The notes under the pieces are model-generated. The model was not told the DNA's origin and ran no database searches. It worked only from the letters and a program-made list of their open reading frames with translations. 64,000 bases of DNA from Anabaenopsis elenkinii CCIBt3563 (lineage in GTDB: Bacteria > Cyanobacteriota > Cyanobacteriia > Cyanobacteriales > Nostocaceae), in the NCBI RefSeq assembly GCF_015245355.1, contig NZ_CP063311.1, positions 2,100,339 to 2,164,338 on the forward strand. The letters run 5' to 3'. The translations under genes and the position numbers were made by a program. Positions 46,831 to 57,862 of this stretch are shown piece by piece. The first letter of the stretch is position 1. Every line of letters begins with the position of its first letter.

Positions 46831-47157
46831 ATGTCAAATATAAATAAACCATCCAACTCGCCAAAAACAGACCCAAAGTCTGCGGCTAGATGTGTGCGGG
46901 TGTGCCAAAATCGTACCTGTAAACAGCAAGGTGCTGCGAAGGTATTAGCTGCCTTTACCAGTTTACCAGTTGCCAATGTGACGATCATGGCTAGCGGCTG
47001 CTTAGGACAGTGTGGTAACGGGCCAATGGTGCTAGTTTTACCCGATATGGTTTGGTATAGCGGCGTTAAACCTGATGAAGTACCTCTACTGGTAAAACAA
47101 CATTTGTTAGGTGGTGAAACTGTCAAAAAAATGCTATACCGTCGCTTTCATCGCTAA
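46831..47157 (+). CDS. Thioredoxin-like 2Fe-2S ferredoxin-domain protein
   Basis: 108 residues with Cys in CVRVCQNRTCKQQG and in SGCLGQCGNGP, the ligand pattern of thioredoxin-fold 2Fe-2S proteins related to NuoE and shethna-type ferredoxins. It probably shuttles electrons, partner unknown. It lies 120 bp after cysK on the same strand, and a DUF5331-like gene follows by 57 bp. Confidence 0.85.
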   Translation: MSNINKPSNSPKTDPKSAARCVRVCQNRTCKQQGAAKVLAAFTSLPVANVTIMASGCLGQCGNGPMVLVLPDMVWYSGVKPDEVPLLVKQHLLGGETVKKMLYRRFHR

Positions 47158-47214
47158 TATTAAGTAAATCCAAAATATAAAATACTACTCAATTTCTGAC
47201 CAAGGGGAGAATCT

Positions 47215-48111
47215 ATGAATATTCAGCAGCTGCGTCAGTCTGTGAAAATTAAGTGGCTGAGTTACTATGAGCAAAATCGCTCTTGGCTGGAAAAAATCAG
47301 GGTTTGGGGTACTTACAATGGTCTGCGTCGTCCTTCATCTGGGTTTATTTTGGCGACTTTGTCGGTTTTAGAGCCCCAGTTTCAGGATTATCTTTCTTTT
47401 ATGGTGGATTTAAATAGTAATCCCGATCAGATAGTTACAGCTTTAGGTCTTAACTTTAATCCCGACCAAGAGTTAGATGTAATTAACTCTGAGGATTCTT
47501 TTCGTGAGTGGGAAAGGGAATCTTTGCCAGAAAATTATACTGAAAGTAAAGCTGTGCCTTTAGTTGCACCTAATAGGGAAATTCCTAGGACGGCACCCTT
47601 ACCTCAATCTGTGCCACTGTATACCAACAATCATGAAATTATTCCCACACAAAAAGTTAGTTCATCTGTTGCAGTGGCGACTAAAGTTGCTTCTCCCCCG
47701 ATCGCCAAAATAGCATACTCTACTAAACTTCCTGTTAATTTACTACGTCAATATCAAGCAGTGGGATTACCTCTGACATTAGGGGAAAGGCGATCGCCCC
47801 TAGCAATGACTATGGAGGTAATTCACAAAGCCAAAACTCTACCTTCTGCAAAAGTCCGAGATCCTCGGTTTGATCATCTACCTATGAAGTTTTGGACTCT
47901 TCTACTGCAAAAAAACTGTTTAATTGGGATTTTCTACTTACGCGACCACCTCAAACGCCCAGTTTCCCGGAATCAGGGTAAAATATCCCCAAAACCCAAA
48001 AATGTTCGCCCTCAAGTGACCCCACCACCTATTACTCATAGTCGTAGTCTGGCTTCTTGGATAGATGAATTTTGTCAGGGTAGAGACTACAACCCAGAAG
48101 AAAGTATTTAG
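47215..48111 (+). CDS. DUF5331-like cyanobacterial protein
   Basis: 298 residues. The first 80 (RQSVKIKWLSYYEQNRSWL, YNGLRRPSSGFILATLS) are conserved in cyanobacteria and I match them to DUF5331. The middle is low-complexity and the end carries basic and Pro-rich stretches. There is no signal peptide and no known function. A clear ribosome site AAGGGGAG precedes the ATG. Confidence 0.65.
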   Translation: MNIQQLRQSVKIKWLSYYEQNRSWLEKIRVWGTYNGLRRPSSGFILATLSVLEPQFQDYLSFMVDLNSNPDQIVTALGLNFNPDQELDVINSEDSFREWERESLPENYTESKAVPLVAPNREIPRTAPLPQSVPLYTNNHEIIPTQKVSSSVAVATKVASPPIAKIAYSTKLPVNLLRQYQAVGLPLTLGERRSPLAMTMEVIHKAKTLPSAKVRDPRFDHLPMKFWTLLLQKNCLIGIFYLRDHLKRPVSRNQGKISPKPKNVRPQVTPPPITHSRSLASWIDEFCQGRDYNPEESI

Positions 48112-48435
48112 GTAAAAGAGTCAAGAGAGGTTTATTTAGGTCTAAGTCTGGGAAAATATATTCAGCAGTCTTGAATGGTTCCCTAAATATATTAAGAAAG
48201 GTAGCTGGGGACTCTATCTTTGATGGAAACTCAGTAGAGAGGCTTGTAGTTAGCCCAGTCAGGTTTAGACCTTACCAAGCTAAAAATATTTGACTATATT
48301 TTTAGTAACTATTTACATTTAATTATCAAGTCGCTACTTCTAGAAAAAAGAACCATTTTTGATGAATCAAAAATCCCTAATCATTCGTCACTGAAGTTAT
48401 CAATACCTAACTACGTTGAGACTGGGAAATCATTT
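48112..48435. other. Intergenic region upstream of the COP23 gene
   Basis: No gene is seen. It probably contains the cop23 promoter; I cannot single out a convincing pair of promoter boxes. Confidence 0.5.
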
Positions 48436-49200
48436 ATGTTTTCACAACTATTCAAGTTTGGATGTTTGGGCAGTCTTGGGTTATCATTGTTAATAAGTAA
48501 TTCTGCAGCACTAGCCCAACTTAATAATTCTAGTTCCGGTGAGGTGGTTGTACCCACCATACCCTCAGGGGGTACATCAACGCCAACCAGTCCACCCATC
48601 AACACACCACCGGTAACTAGTGGAACCCGGTTTACTTGTCAATTTTATAATGGACAATACACCGTCATGTACCAGCCACAAAGTATACCCGGACAATTCT
48701 TCCCTTGGGCTGCACCTAGGACTTTAGGTGGTGGTTGGACTCCCCAAAGACGCTGTGAAGCTATTGCCAGTCGATTAGAATTATATCGCCCAGATGCTCT
48801 GGAAGAACTGCAAACATCTGTACAAAATAATGAAAACATTGTTTGCGTGACTACACGGGCTAATCCTTTGTGTCGCATTGTGTTGACTGTACCCCGTGGT
48901 CAAGACCCATTTGTAGTACTCAATGACGTTTTCCAAAACTTGATTACCGCTGATAGTGGAAGACAAACAGTACCCGTGAATACTTATATTACCAATGGTA
49001 GAAGAGTTAATGGATTAGACAACTTAGGGCGCACAGTTCTAGGTCGTGGTAACAATCCCATGACTGCATCTAGAAGCGGTATTAATTTAAAACCTTTCCT
49101 CACCCCTGAAGATGGTGGAACTTTGACCAGTAGCACTACCCAGAACCCTGAGTCAGCACCTGCAAACCGCCGTCGCCTGAGTCCCAATAGTTTCCCTTAA
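48436..49200 (+). CDS. COP23 domain protein, secreted
   Basis: 254 residues with a signal peptide ending near ALAQ at residue 28, a Thr/Pro/Ser-rich linker, then the COP23 domain (GTRFTCQFYNGQYTVMYQPQ, PWAAPRTLGGGWTPQRRCEA) with Cys residues likely paired in the periplasm. COP23 was first described as a circadian-oscillating protein in cyanobacteria; its function is not known. The C-terminus is a disordered Pro/Ser tail. Confidence 0.82.
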   Translation: MFSQLFKFGCLGSLGLSLLISNSAALAQLNNSSSGEVVVPTIPSGGTSTPTSPPINTPPVTSGTRFTCQFYNGQYTVMYQPQSIPGQFFPWAAPRTLGGGWTPQRRCEAIASRLELYRPDALEELQTSVQNNENIVCVTTRANPLCRIVLTVPRGQDPFVVLNDVFQNLITADSGRQTVPVNTYITNGRRVNGLDNLGRTVLGRGNNPMTASRSGINLKPFLTPEDGGTLTSSTTQNPESAPANRRRLSPNSFP

Positions 49201-49236
49201 CACTGGCAATTTTGAGTAGTCCCCAAGACAATCTCT

Positions 49237-49263
49237 AGGGTAAGATTTATCTAGACTTACCCT
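49237..49263. terminator. Two-way terminator between cop23 and pabAB
   Basis: A perfect 8-bp stem AGGGTAAG/CTTACCCT has an 11-nt loop and is followed by TTTAA. The genes on either side converge. Confidence 0.75.
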
Positions 49264-49324
49264 TTAATAGGAGAGGCGATCGCTGATTCTGAAAAACTCT
49301 GATCAAACTGGATCTGATCATCAA

Positions 49325-51439
49325 TTAAGATAAAGCCTGAATTAACGCCTTACCTTTGAGAAAAGCCTCCTGAAACTCAGCTTCCGGGTCAGATAAAGCC
49401 ACAATACCACCGCCAATACCAATAGAAGTCCCACTAGGAGTCAACACTGCAGTACGAATGACAATATTTAAATCTGCAGCACCATTCAGGGCTAAAAACC
49501 CAATAGCACCAGAATAAACTCCACGAGCTTCTGATTCTAACTCATCGATAATCTTCATAGTTCTAATTTTCGGCGCACCCGTCATCGAACCACCGGGAAA
49601 CGCCACTCTAATACAATCAGTAGCAGTCATATCTGCGCGTAAATAACCCCGAATTGTACTGACGAGTTGATGCACGGTAGCGTAAGTTTCCACATCCATT
49701 AACTTTGTCACCTGGATACTACCCACTTCACACACCAAACCTAGATCATTGCGTAACAAATCCACAATCATCAAGTTTTCGGCGCGGTCTTTTTCACTAT
49801 TGAGAAGTTTTTCCCGCAGTATTTTATCTTCCTCTGGAGTCTGACCACGGCCTAAAGTTCCTTTAATGGGCTTAGTTTCTACCCACCCAGCGCGGTCAAT
49901 GCGTAAAAATCGTTCTGGGGATGAACAAGCAATAGCAACTTCACCAAAGCGCAGAAATGCCGAGTAAGGAGCCGGATTAACTCGGCGTAAGGTGCGATAA
50001 AAACATAATGGATCGGGAGTAGCATCTGTGTAAAGTTTATTAGTCAAACAAACTTGATAACTTTCCCCGTCCTTGATTTTGTGCAGACATTGGTAAATAT
50101 CATTGATGTAAGTTTCATGAGAACGACTCAGACGAAAATTGATGGGGGTATGACTAAGGGGCGCTAGAATAGGTGGAAGGTCTGGGAGTGTGCGCAGTTT
50201 TTTTTCTGTTGACTCTAACCACTCCTTTGCTGCTGTAGTTTGATGCTGTTTTGCTAGACATACCAGATAGGTAGTTTGTTCTTGGTGGTCAAACACAATG
50301 ATTTGATCAGCTAACAGAAACATCGCATCGGGAAGGGGTGCACAATGAACTAACTCAGAACCACATTCTGCCTTGATTTCATAACCGAAGTAGCCCACAA
50401 AACCACAATTGAAGTCAAAGGGTAGCTCATCAGACTGATAACTACGCTCATTAATTTGACTTTGAAGATAGTCAAAAATACTGCTATTTATCTGTGTCTT
50501 TTGACCAGATTGGGTAATAGTTAATTCTCTAGTTTCCGTGCGGTATTCAACCAACAAGCTATTTAAACCGCCACTTCCTCCCATAAAAGAGAAGCGAGAA
50601 AGACCAGGTTCAACTAAACTACTATCAAGCCAAAAGGCGTGAGTATCTTTCCCGATCGCTTGAGTGGCGTAGCCATACAAATTGACAAACACCTGTTCTG
50701 GATCTGGATAGATATCCAGTTTTTGACTATAAACTTGGTACTGGCCGGGAACAATGGGATTTTGTCGAGTCCATTTTTTTCCCCGGTCTTGATATTTAGT
50801 TTCTCTTGCTCGATTCTCAGATGATTTACTAGTAATATCACGGAAGTTTTCTAAAATCTTCCAGCCGTATTCAGTGCAGATTGATTCTGGATGAAATTGC
50901 ACACCCCAAAATGGTAAATACCGATGACGCAGCCCCATGATCAATCCGGCTTCCGTCCAAGCGACTTTTTCTAAACAGTTGGGTAACTCTTGGGCAACCA
51001 TTAAGGAATGGTAGCGTACCACACAGAAGCCCTGGGGAATTTCTGTAAATAGTTCAGAACTATTGTGATATATTTTACTGGTTTGCCCATGCATCACCTC
51101 CGGTGCATGAGTTACAGTGCCCCCGTATACATGAGCTAGTCCCTGGTGACCGAGACAAACACCGAGGACGGGTACATGAAGATTGGAGAGATTTTCAATC
51201 ACTTGGCCGCATATGCCAAAATCTGAGACATTTTCGGGGCGGCCCGGACCAGGGGAAATCACAACATTGTCAAATGTGAGTTTACTTACATCCTTCCAAT
51301 CCATCTGATCATTGCGAATTACTAGGGGAAGTTCCCCATTGACCTGAGCGAGCATCTGATAAAGATTAAATGTATAGGAGTCGTAGTTATCAATAATCAG
51401 CGATCGCACTTTATGTTTCCGATACTTTTTTGCTAACAT
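49325..51439 (-). CDS. pabAB: Aminodeoxychorismate synthase, fused PabA-PabB
   Basis: 704 residues. The N-terminal glutamine amidotransferase has C95 in GVCLGHQG and the His of QFHPES near 185. The C-terminal chorismate-binding half has TKPIKGTLGRG, whose Lys marks ADC synthases as opposed to anthranilate synthases (PIAGT). The enzyme makes 4-amino-4-deoxychorismate for folate. The first ten residues (MLAKKYRKHK) precede the usual start and lie against the tnpB stop, so the native start may be GTG at 51409 (RSLIIDNYDSYTF). The gene is 3 bp from tnpB. Confidence 0.92.
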   Translation of the reverse strand: MLAKKYRKHKVRSLIIDNYDSYTFNLYQMLAQVNGELPLVIRNDQMDWKDVSKLTFDNVVISPGPGRPENVSDFGICGQVIENLSNLHVPVLGVCLGHQGLAHVYGGTVTHAPEVMHGQTSKIYHNSSELFTEIPQGFCVVRYHSLMVAQELPNCLEKVAWTEAGLIMGLRHRYLPFWGVQFHPESICTEYGWKILENFRDITSKSSENRARETKYQDRGKKWTRQNPIVPGQYQVYSQKLDIYPDPEQVFVNLYGYATQAIGKDTHAFWLDSSLVEPGLSRFSFMGGSGGLNSLLVEYRTETRELTITQSGQKTQINSSIFDYLQSQINERSYQSDELPFDFNCGFVGYFGYEIKAECGSELVHCAPLPDAMFLLADQIIVFDHQEQTTYLVCLAKQHQTTAAKEWLESTEKKLRTLPDLPPILAPLSHTPINFRLSRSHETYINDIYQCLHKIKDGESYQVCLTNKLYTDATPDPLCFYRTLRRVNPAPYSAFLRFGEVAIACSSPERFLRIDRAGWVETKPIKGTLGRGQTPEEDKILREKLLNSEKDRAENLMIVDLLRNDLGLVCEVGSIQVTKLMDVETYATVHQLVSTIRGYLRADMTATDCIRVAFPGGSMTGAPKIRTMKIIDELESEARGVYSGAIGFLALNGAADLNIVIRTAVLTPSGTSIGIGGGIVALSDPEAEFQEAFLKGKALIQALS

Positions 51440-51442
51440 TCA

Positions 51443-52480
51443 CTAACAAATACACTCTTTAAGAGAGGGCGTATCAACCAATGCACGAAGGAAAATCCCC
51501 CGCGCACCATTTATGTCCCGGCTCATGACCAGCCCGTCAGATGGAGACTTAACGAATTTAGCACCACCAAGGTTGGGGATGATTTCACCAGTCCAACTGA
51601 CTGTTTTTGATGTGTACGCTTCGTTCACATCCATCACCACTTTATTAGTCTCAAAAGCCTTGTGCTTGAGAAACTGCTTAAATCGGTAGTGAGAGAGTGT
51701 TAACATTTGGCGCACTGACTTTGACCTAATCCGTCGTTTCGCATTCTGAGACATTTGGGATGTTTCAAAGGTTGGCAGTAAAATAATGTCAAAGTTGTCA
51801 ACCAAAAATCTAGCAGTTTTCTTGTGCAATTCGTCTACAAGGTTTTTGATTTTACCCCGCAGTCTACTGGCGGAGAGCTTCATCCTTCTTCTTTGTTTGC
51901 ACTTGGCTTTAGTGAATTTAGAAATTAACTTATCCAAACGAAAACACAGCTTCTGAATTTGTAAATTAGCAGATGTGCCAATTTCACCAAAACTAGATTC
52001 AGAAAAGAAGGTGATAAATGTTCTGATACCGGGGTCAAGTGCCACAACACGTCCTTGGTTATCAGACTTCTGTTGTAGCACGTCCTCTGGAACTGTCAAA
52101 TAGTAATCACGGTAGGCAAATACTAAACGACAGTCGCCAAAGCTTTGTGGTAAGGCTTCTTTGAAGGTTACCTTACCTAATACAGTGTGGTAAATCCCTA
52201 AGTCTTTTACAGCAGATTTAGGAATGTAGCAAGATTGTACAGTGTCTTTTCTTGACCTAAATCTAATCTTGCTAATACCACCACCGGTTTTAAACTTTTT
52301 CTTGGCATTGCTGACAGACTTACAAGCATCTTTGATGGCGATTGATTTAATTTGATAAGGGACTGATTTACTCCATTCTGGTAGTCCGTTCAATATGTCA
52401 GTCTTAATCGCTTTCCAGTTAGCCTTAAGGCTAGAGTCTTGCAGCAGTTTGACGGTGGTGTTGTAAACAAACCTGGACAC
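51443..52480 (-). pseudogene. tnpB: TnpB, 5'-truncated, between ssb and pabAB
   Basis: 345 residues from a GTG at 52480. The RuvC acids are present (VALDPGIRTF, LPTFETSQM, MSRDINGARG). The zinc-finger zone reads EAYTSKTVSWTGEI, so the Cys expected after SKT is Val. The open frame begins inside the normal first domain (GVSRFVYNTTVKLL) and the opening strand of about 20 residues is missing, so it has lost its own start. ssb ends 26 bp upstream and pabAB begins 3 bp downstream, both on this strand. It is a relict of an IS607/IS1341-type element; a shortened active protein is not excluded. Confidence 0.75.
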
Positions 52481-52506
52481 ACCAAGTGTACATCCAGTTC
52501 CCCGGC

Positions 52507-53028
52507 TTAAAAAGGAATGTCATCGGGATCTGGTTCTTGCTCTTTGACTGGGGGATAAGCAGTGGGGTAAGAATTTTGGGCTGGGGGTGTTGCTCCTAAA
52601 TTAGTCGCCTGAGGTACAACACCAACAGTAACGGGGGCGTTGACTGGAGGTGATTCCACATTGTGTGAACCTGAAACCACTGGGGATGCTGTTCCTAGGG
52701 GTATTGGGGGGGCTGGTGTCGAATTACTTCCCAGAGGTTGAATCTGTTGTACTGTTAATTCAGCCCGTTTTTCTTTAAACCCCTCTTGACGCTCAACAGT
52801 GTGCATCCCTAAGCGTCCTGCTAAAATCACGCGATCGCCCTGGTGGTAGTTTTGCTGAATTTCTGTAGCCATATTCCCCCACCCCACTACCTTTAAGGTC
52901 ACTAACTGGTCTTCTGGGCGCTGAGAATTGGGAAACTGCACCAGCATTTCCGTAACTGCTAAGTTATCCGCTGTATAGCGTAATTGCGGTTCTTGAATAA
53001 TTTCCGCCATTAAAACGCAGCTATTCAT
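52507..53028 (-). CDS. ssb: Single-stranded DNA-binding protein
   Basis: 173 residues: an N-terminal OB-fold (EIIQEPQLRYTADNLAVTEM, GDRVILAGRL) and a Pro/Val-rich linker ending in the acidic tip DPDDIPF that docks repair proteins. A strong ribosome site (TAGGAGG) precedes the ATG at 53028. The OB domain differs from E. coli SSB, as in the short cyanobacterial type. The tnpB remnant is inserted behind it. Confidence 0.92.
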   Translation of the reverse strand: MNSCVLMAEIIQEPQLRYTADNLAVTEMLVQFPNSQRPEDQLVTLKVVGWGNMATEIQQNYHQGDRVILAGRLGMHTVERQEGFKEKRAELTVQQIQPLGSNSTPAPPIPLGTASPVVSGSHNVESPPVNAPVTVGVVPQATNLGATPPAQNSYPTAYPPVKEQEPDPDDIPF

Positions 53029-53451
53029 TGCATCCTCCTAACTGGACAAGGTTTTGATCAAGCAATAAAATGGTAATTACCTAACTATATTTAATTTTTC
53101 TGATACCATGGGGAGGCGCTAGCCATATCAATTCCTGACATACACTTTGAGCTTTGAGTCTTTTCTAGCATAAAAGCCAAGCGATCGCTTTGAATAGTAC
53201 TTCCCATACCATTCGCTACCTTCGCCTGACTAAAAAGAGCATTAAATTCTGCATGAGTAGTACAATCATACCACTTCATGGGCAAAAAATACTGTTATCA
53301 ATCTAGGGTAGTCTACTTTTTTTGGTTACAGTTTTTTACTTTTCCTAGTCACAGGTAACATATATCATGGGTGCTGATAGCGTAACGTTGGGTAAGCCAT
53401 ATCTTACCCTGTGCGGAGTCAGCCATATAATTACCGTTACTGTAGATACTC
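53029..53451. other. Divergent region ssb/ugpC
   Basis: A 64-codon open frame (53091-53285, minus) shows no family and is not called. Promoters for both genes should be here. I see no strong repeat. Confidence 0.5.
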
Positions 53452-54747
53452 GTGGCGCAAGTTGTCTTAGAAAATATTTATAAAACGTTTCCTCAGCGAA
53501 AAGGGGAAAGTGTAGCCTCCCAAACCTTTCCTAGTCATAGGCATAAAAGTGATGCTACCCCAGAACCAGCAGCAGTTATCAATGTCTTACGTCGAATTAA
53601 CCTGACCATCGCCGATGGTGAATTTATGGTGCTTGTGGGTCCTTCAGGTTGTGGTAAAAGCACTCTACTCCGGTTAATTGCTGGGTTAGAAGCGATGACA
53701 GCCGGCAATATTTGGGTGGGCGATCGCTTAATTAATCATCTACCACCCAAAGAAAGAGACATTGCTATGGTGTTTCAAAATTACGCCCTCTACCCCCACA
53801 TGAGTGTCTATGACAACATTGCTTTTGGACTCCGTCGCCGCCGATTAGGAAATGGGGAAAGTGAAAATTCCTCACTCCCAACATGGGCGACAAATTTGCT
53901 TGTGGGAATTACCGGGAAGTTACCTAAAGGACTACGTTACATTTCTGCTCAAGAAAGGCAGGTAGATCAGCAGGTGCGAAATGTTGCCCAATTATTACAA
54001 ATGGAAACTTTGCTGAATCGTTTACCCAAACAGCTATCGGGGGGTCAAAGACAACGGGTAGCTTTAGGAAGAGCGATCGCCCGTAATCCCCAAGTGTTTT
54101 TAATGGATGAACCCCTTTCTAACTTGGATGCTAAATTGCGGGCTCAAACCCGCGCCCAAATTGTCAAATTGCAGCGCCAACTAGGAACCACAACCATTTA
54201 CGTCACCCATGACCAAACCGAGGCTATGACTATGGGCGATCGCATTGCCATTATGAATCAAGGTCAAATTCAGCAAGTCGCATCCCCATTAGAACTGTAT
54301 AACCATCCTGCTAACCGCTTTGTGGCTGAATTCATTGGTTCCCCGCCCATGAATTTTATTCCGGTGACGTTCCATGCTCCGTTATTAATTACCCATGACC
54401 ATTTCCGCCTCACTCTCCCAGAAGTTTGGGAAACACCCCTGCGAAAATATGATCAGCAAACCATCATTTTAGGTATTCGACCGGAACACTTAATTGTGAG
54501 TGTACCTGCGACCAAAAATTTACCCGTCAAAGTAGACTTAGTAGAAAACCTGGGTAATGATTCTTTTGTCTGTGTGAGAATTTCCCCAACGGAATCTCAA
54601 ATTGAGCATAGGGAGAATTATCTACAGGTGCGAGTTCCACCGGATAGATTAGTCAGGGTTGGTGAGGAATTATGGTTGTCCTTAAATCCCGAAAAACTGC
54701 ACTTTTTTGATCCTCAAACTGAGTTAGCGATAGGTTACCCCGGCTAA
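53452..54747 (+). CDS. ugpC: ABC sugar-importer ATPase (UgpC/MalK type)
   Basis: 431 residues from a GTG start. Walker A GPSGCGKS lies near 66, the signature LSGGQRQR near 198, Walker B VFLMDEPLSNLD near 218, and the C-terminal TOBE regulatory domain (IGSPPMNFIPV, LGIRPEHLIV) follows. Such ATPases drive uptake of glycerol-3-phosphate, maltose or compatible solutes. An insertion of about 45 residues between the Q loop and the signature (RRLGNGESENSS to AQERQV) is unusual. No permease or binding protein is adjacent. Confidence 0.88.
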   Translation: MAQVVLENIYKTFPQRKGESVASQTFPSHRHKSDATPEPAAVINVLRRINLTIADGEFMVLVGPSGCGKSTLLRLIAGLEAMTAGNIWVGDRLINHLPPKERDIAMVFQNYALYPHMSVYDNIAFGLRRRRLGNGESENSSLPTWATNLLVGITGKLPKGLRYISAQERQVDQQVRNVAQLLQMETLLNRLPKQLSGGQRQRVALGRAIARNPQVFLMDEPLSNLDAKLRAQTRAQIVKLQRQLGTTTIYVTHDQTEAMTMGDRIAIMNQGQIQQVASPLELYNHPANRFVAEFIGSPPMNFIPVTFHAPLLITHDHFRLTLPEVWETPLRKYDQQTIILGIRPEHLIVSVPATKNLPVKVDLVENLGNDSFVCVRISPTESQIEHRENYLQVRVPPDRLVRVGEELWLSLNPEKLHFFDPQTELAIGYPG

Positions 54748-54907
54748 TCCGCTCTGTTAATAGGCTAGCGTGGCGTCAGCACTGGGTTACTGGTGTTTTC
54801 AGATTCATATAGTAGCTATTTACCTGTCATCACCTGAATATAACAGTATTATTACTGAATAATAACCGCGAAATTGTATGGCTATCGCCACGCTACGCTA
54901 TCAATAT

Positions 54908-57436
54908 TTACACCTCTGCTGGTTGGTATTCTTGTTGTCTTTCCACGAAGGTCTGAACACGAGTGCGGTAGTTTCTGAGTGTTTCGTCTACCCAATCACG
55001 ATCATTACTGTTGGCATACAAATGTACTAAAGGCTCGCTGGCATCTGGTAAAACTAATAGCCAACTATCATTGTAGGGTTGGCAAATTTTTACCCCATCA
55101 ATTAACTCTAGGTTTTGGGCTGGGTGTGTTTCCACTAAATAACGCATCAGGGCTCCTTTAGCACTCCAAGGACAACGCACTGTATAAGCTTTATGAACAA
55201 CACGGGGTAATTCTGAACGCGCAGTAGCAAGCGATCGCTCTTGAATAGTCAGCATCTCAATTAATTTAGCGATGCAGAACATGGAATCAAAACCAGGATG
55301 TAAATGGGGGAAAATAAAACCAGTTTCTCCACTACCGCCTAAGACGACATTGGAATTTTTCTGACAAGCCTCCATTAAAGCTGTAGGATTAGCTTTAGTG
55401 CGAATTACCCTACCATCGTGACGACGGGCGACTTGTTCCACAGCACTAGAAGCATGAACAGGTACAACTACCGTGCCTCTGGGGTTAGATGTTAATATCA
55501 TGTCTACCATCAGTGCTGTTAAAATTTCCCCCCGGATGGGAAAGCCTGATTCATCTACTAAAATCAACTGTTCCCCATTAGCTGAGACTTGCACACCAAA
55601 GTTAGCTTTGAGCGCCTCTACTACATGACCAAGCTGAGTCAGCAGTGCTTCGCGATCAGTAACTGACATGGCTGATTTATTCACACTCGCATTCAGTACT
55701 ACTGCATCGGCGCCAAATTTATCTAACATTAGTGGGAGAACTGCCCCAGATACGGCATAAACATAGTCAATTACTACTTTGGCTCGACTGTTGCGCAGGG
55801 TATCAACGTTTAACAGCTTCTCAAAGGCCGTACAATAGCGTTCAATTACTTGACTGGTATAAGCTACATCCCCAACTTCATGAATTTGCGATCGCCGCAT
55901 ATCTTCCTTAAAGTAAGCTCCTTCCACTTTCTTCTCCAGAGCTTTGGTAATATTAATCCCCTTAGCATCCATAAATTCAATCAGGATATAATCAGGGCGA
56001 TCGGGGTGTACCCGTACATGAATTCCACCAGCTACGGACATTGTAGATATCACGGTTCGCGCTATGGGTATAGCTGTAGCATCGAGATTTTGGATATTAA
56101 TACCTACAGACATCAAACCAGCAATTAATGACCTGGTAACCATGCGAGAAATGTTACGTTGATCACGGGAAACTGTCACCTTAGAACCGGGGTTCAAGGT
56201 AGAACCGTAAGCAGATCCCAACTTCACAGCAAATTCTGGGGTGATGTCAATATTGGCTAATCCTTGTACACCACGCTGGCCAAATAAGTTTCTTTGAGCA
56301 GTATTGCCCCAAATCAAGTTAATATTGAGGGTAGCACCCGATTCAATCTTTTTACTCGGCCAAACCCTGACGTTAGGGCTGATTTGTGCCTCTTCCCCGA
56401 TGGTAGATAAGGAACCTACTACTGCTGCTTCTAATACATGAGCACGGCGATCAACACGGGTTCCACGGGAAATCACGCAGGCGCTCAGATGTGCTTCATC
56501 TCCAATAATTGACCCATTCCATAAAATTGGCCGTTTCAGATTAGCATCAGCCCCAATGGTGACATTATCTCCGATGATGGTTCCTGCTTCAATTTGCACT
56601 CTGGCTCCAATGCGGCAATTATCACCAATTAAAGCTGGAGTTTGAATTATGGCTGTGGAGGGGATAAAAGTATTTTGTCCTATCCACAAGTTTGGTGAAA
56701 TTTCTTGATAAGCGATGTCAAGTTTTACTTTCCGATCTAAGGCGTCATATTGAGCTTGACGATAGGCATCTAAGTGTCCAACGTCGCACCAGTAACCTTG
56801 AGCAATGTAACCATACAGGGCTTGACTGTTTTCCAGCATTAAGGGAAATAAGTCTTTGGAGAAGTCGCATTCTGTATGATATGGTAGGTAATCTAATACT
56901 TCTGGTTCCAGTATATAAATACCTGTGTTGACCGTATCGGAAAAAATCTCACTGCTAGAAGGTTTTTCTAAAAAGCGCTTAATTTTACTTTCTTCATCCG
57001 TAATTACCACTCCAAATTCTGCCGGGTTGGGAACCCGGGTTAAAATTAAGGTGGCTTTTGATTGTTTTTGTTTATGAAATGCGATCGCCGCTGTTAAGTC
57101 AAAATCTGTGATACTATCACCGCTAATCACTAAAAATGTTTCATCCAGGAGTTCGGCAATATTCTTGACACAGCCTGCTGTCCCTAGGGGTTGATCCTCT
57201 TCCACAGCATAGGTCATCTGCACGCCAAAATCGCTGCCATCTTGAAAGTAGTCTCGCAAGACATCTGGTAAATAATGCAATGTAGCAATAACTTCTGTGA
57301 TTTGATGCCGCTTGAGTAGATTGATGATATGTTCGGCAATAGGCCGATTCAGAATAGGCACCATCGGCTTGGGCAGATCACAAGTTAACGGGCGAAGCCG
57401 AGTCCCCGAACCCCCTGCCATCAGTACTGCACGCAT
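54908..57436 (-). CDS. Bifunctional NDP-sugar pyrophosphorylase and phosphohexomutase-like protein
   Basis: 842 residues: an N-terminal nucleotidyltransferase ([11 protein letters not shown] at 8-18, GDSITDFD), a left-handed beta-helix hexapeptide section (about 240-370), then a phosphomannomutase/phosphoglucomutase-like half. The mutase Ser loop is VSRDQRN instead of TASHNP, so that domain may be non-catalytic or altered. The fusion is widespread in cyanobacteria and often named mannose-1-phosphate guanylyltransferase; a UDP-glucose or other NDP-sugar role is also possible. Confidence 0.82.
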   Translation of the reverse strand: MRAVLMAGGSGTRLRPLTCDLPKPMVPILNRPIAEHIINLLKRHQITEVIATLHYLPDVLRDYFQDGSDFGVQMTYAVEEDQPLGTAGCVKNIAELLDETFLVISGDSITDFDLTAAIAFHKQKQSKATLILTRVPNPAEFGVVITDEESKIKRFLEKPSSSEIFSDTVNTGIYILEPEVLDYLPYHTECDFSKDLFPLMLENSQALYGYIAQGYWCDVGHLDAYRQAQYDALDRKVKLDIAYQEISPNLWIGQNTFIPSTAIIQTPALIGDNCRIGARVQIEAGTIIGDNVTIGADANLKRPILWNGSIIGDEAHLSACVISRGTRVDRRAHVLEAAVVGSLSTIGEEAQISPNVRVWPSKKIESGATLNINLIWGNTAQRNLFGQRGVQGLANIDITPEFAVKLGSAYGSTLNPGSKVTVSRDQRNISRMVTRSLIAGLMSVGINIQNLDATAIPIARTVISTMSVAGGIHVRVHPDRPDYILIEFMDAKGINITKALEKKVEGAYFKEDMRRSQIHEVGDVAYTSQVIERYCTAFEKLLNVDTLRNSRAKVVIDYVYAVSGAVLPLMLDKFGADAVVLNASVNKSAMSVTDREALLTQLGHVVEALKANFGVQVSANGEQLILVDESGFPIRGEILTALMVDMILTSNPRGTVVVPVHASSAVEQVARRHDGRVIRTKANPTALMEACQKNSNVVLGGSGETGFIFPHLHPGFDSMFCIAKLIEMLTIQERSLATARSELPRVVHKAYTVRCPWSAKGALMRYLVETHPAQNLELIDGVKICQPYNDSWLLVLPDASEPLVHLYANSNDRDWVDETLRNYRTRVQTFVERQQEYQPAEV

Positions 57437-57862
57437 AATTTCTCCTTAGCTATTTGCAGTTTTTGCTGCTTACATACCCGTGAGAGTGTGTTGTATGTTC
57501 TTTATTTAGTCTCCTATGGATATTGGTATTTAAGTAACTCACCTAAGAAGCATCTAGTGAGAAATAAGCAAATTTAATCATCAAGATCATATCTGGCCAC
57601 CCATAATCCACACTTTGTGCTCGATACTTTATTCCCTATTCATCATCGATGGTCTGGTGTGGCCTCAGCCATAGCCGTAACACAAGGACTAACAAAAAAA
57701 TTTCTCATATTTTGATTTACAATTGGTTATTATGTCTCTATGTTTTATTGTGGCATTAGGTACTTCATTTTGCGAAATCCTCACTAGCTGTAGAAGAGGA
57801 TCTAACTGGTTTTAGTATCATAGATTACATTAAAAATCAATTAGGTGTAAATAACGGAGTCG
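57437..57862. other. Intergenic region with no recognisable feature
   Basis: This 426-bp AT-rich region is likely the promoter area of the large pyrophosphorylase gene. I see nothing else. Confidence 0.5.

Noticed and set aside
53091..53285. A 64-codon frame between ssb and ugpC
   Set aside because: No recognised domain and no clear ribosome site; probably chance.
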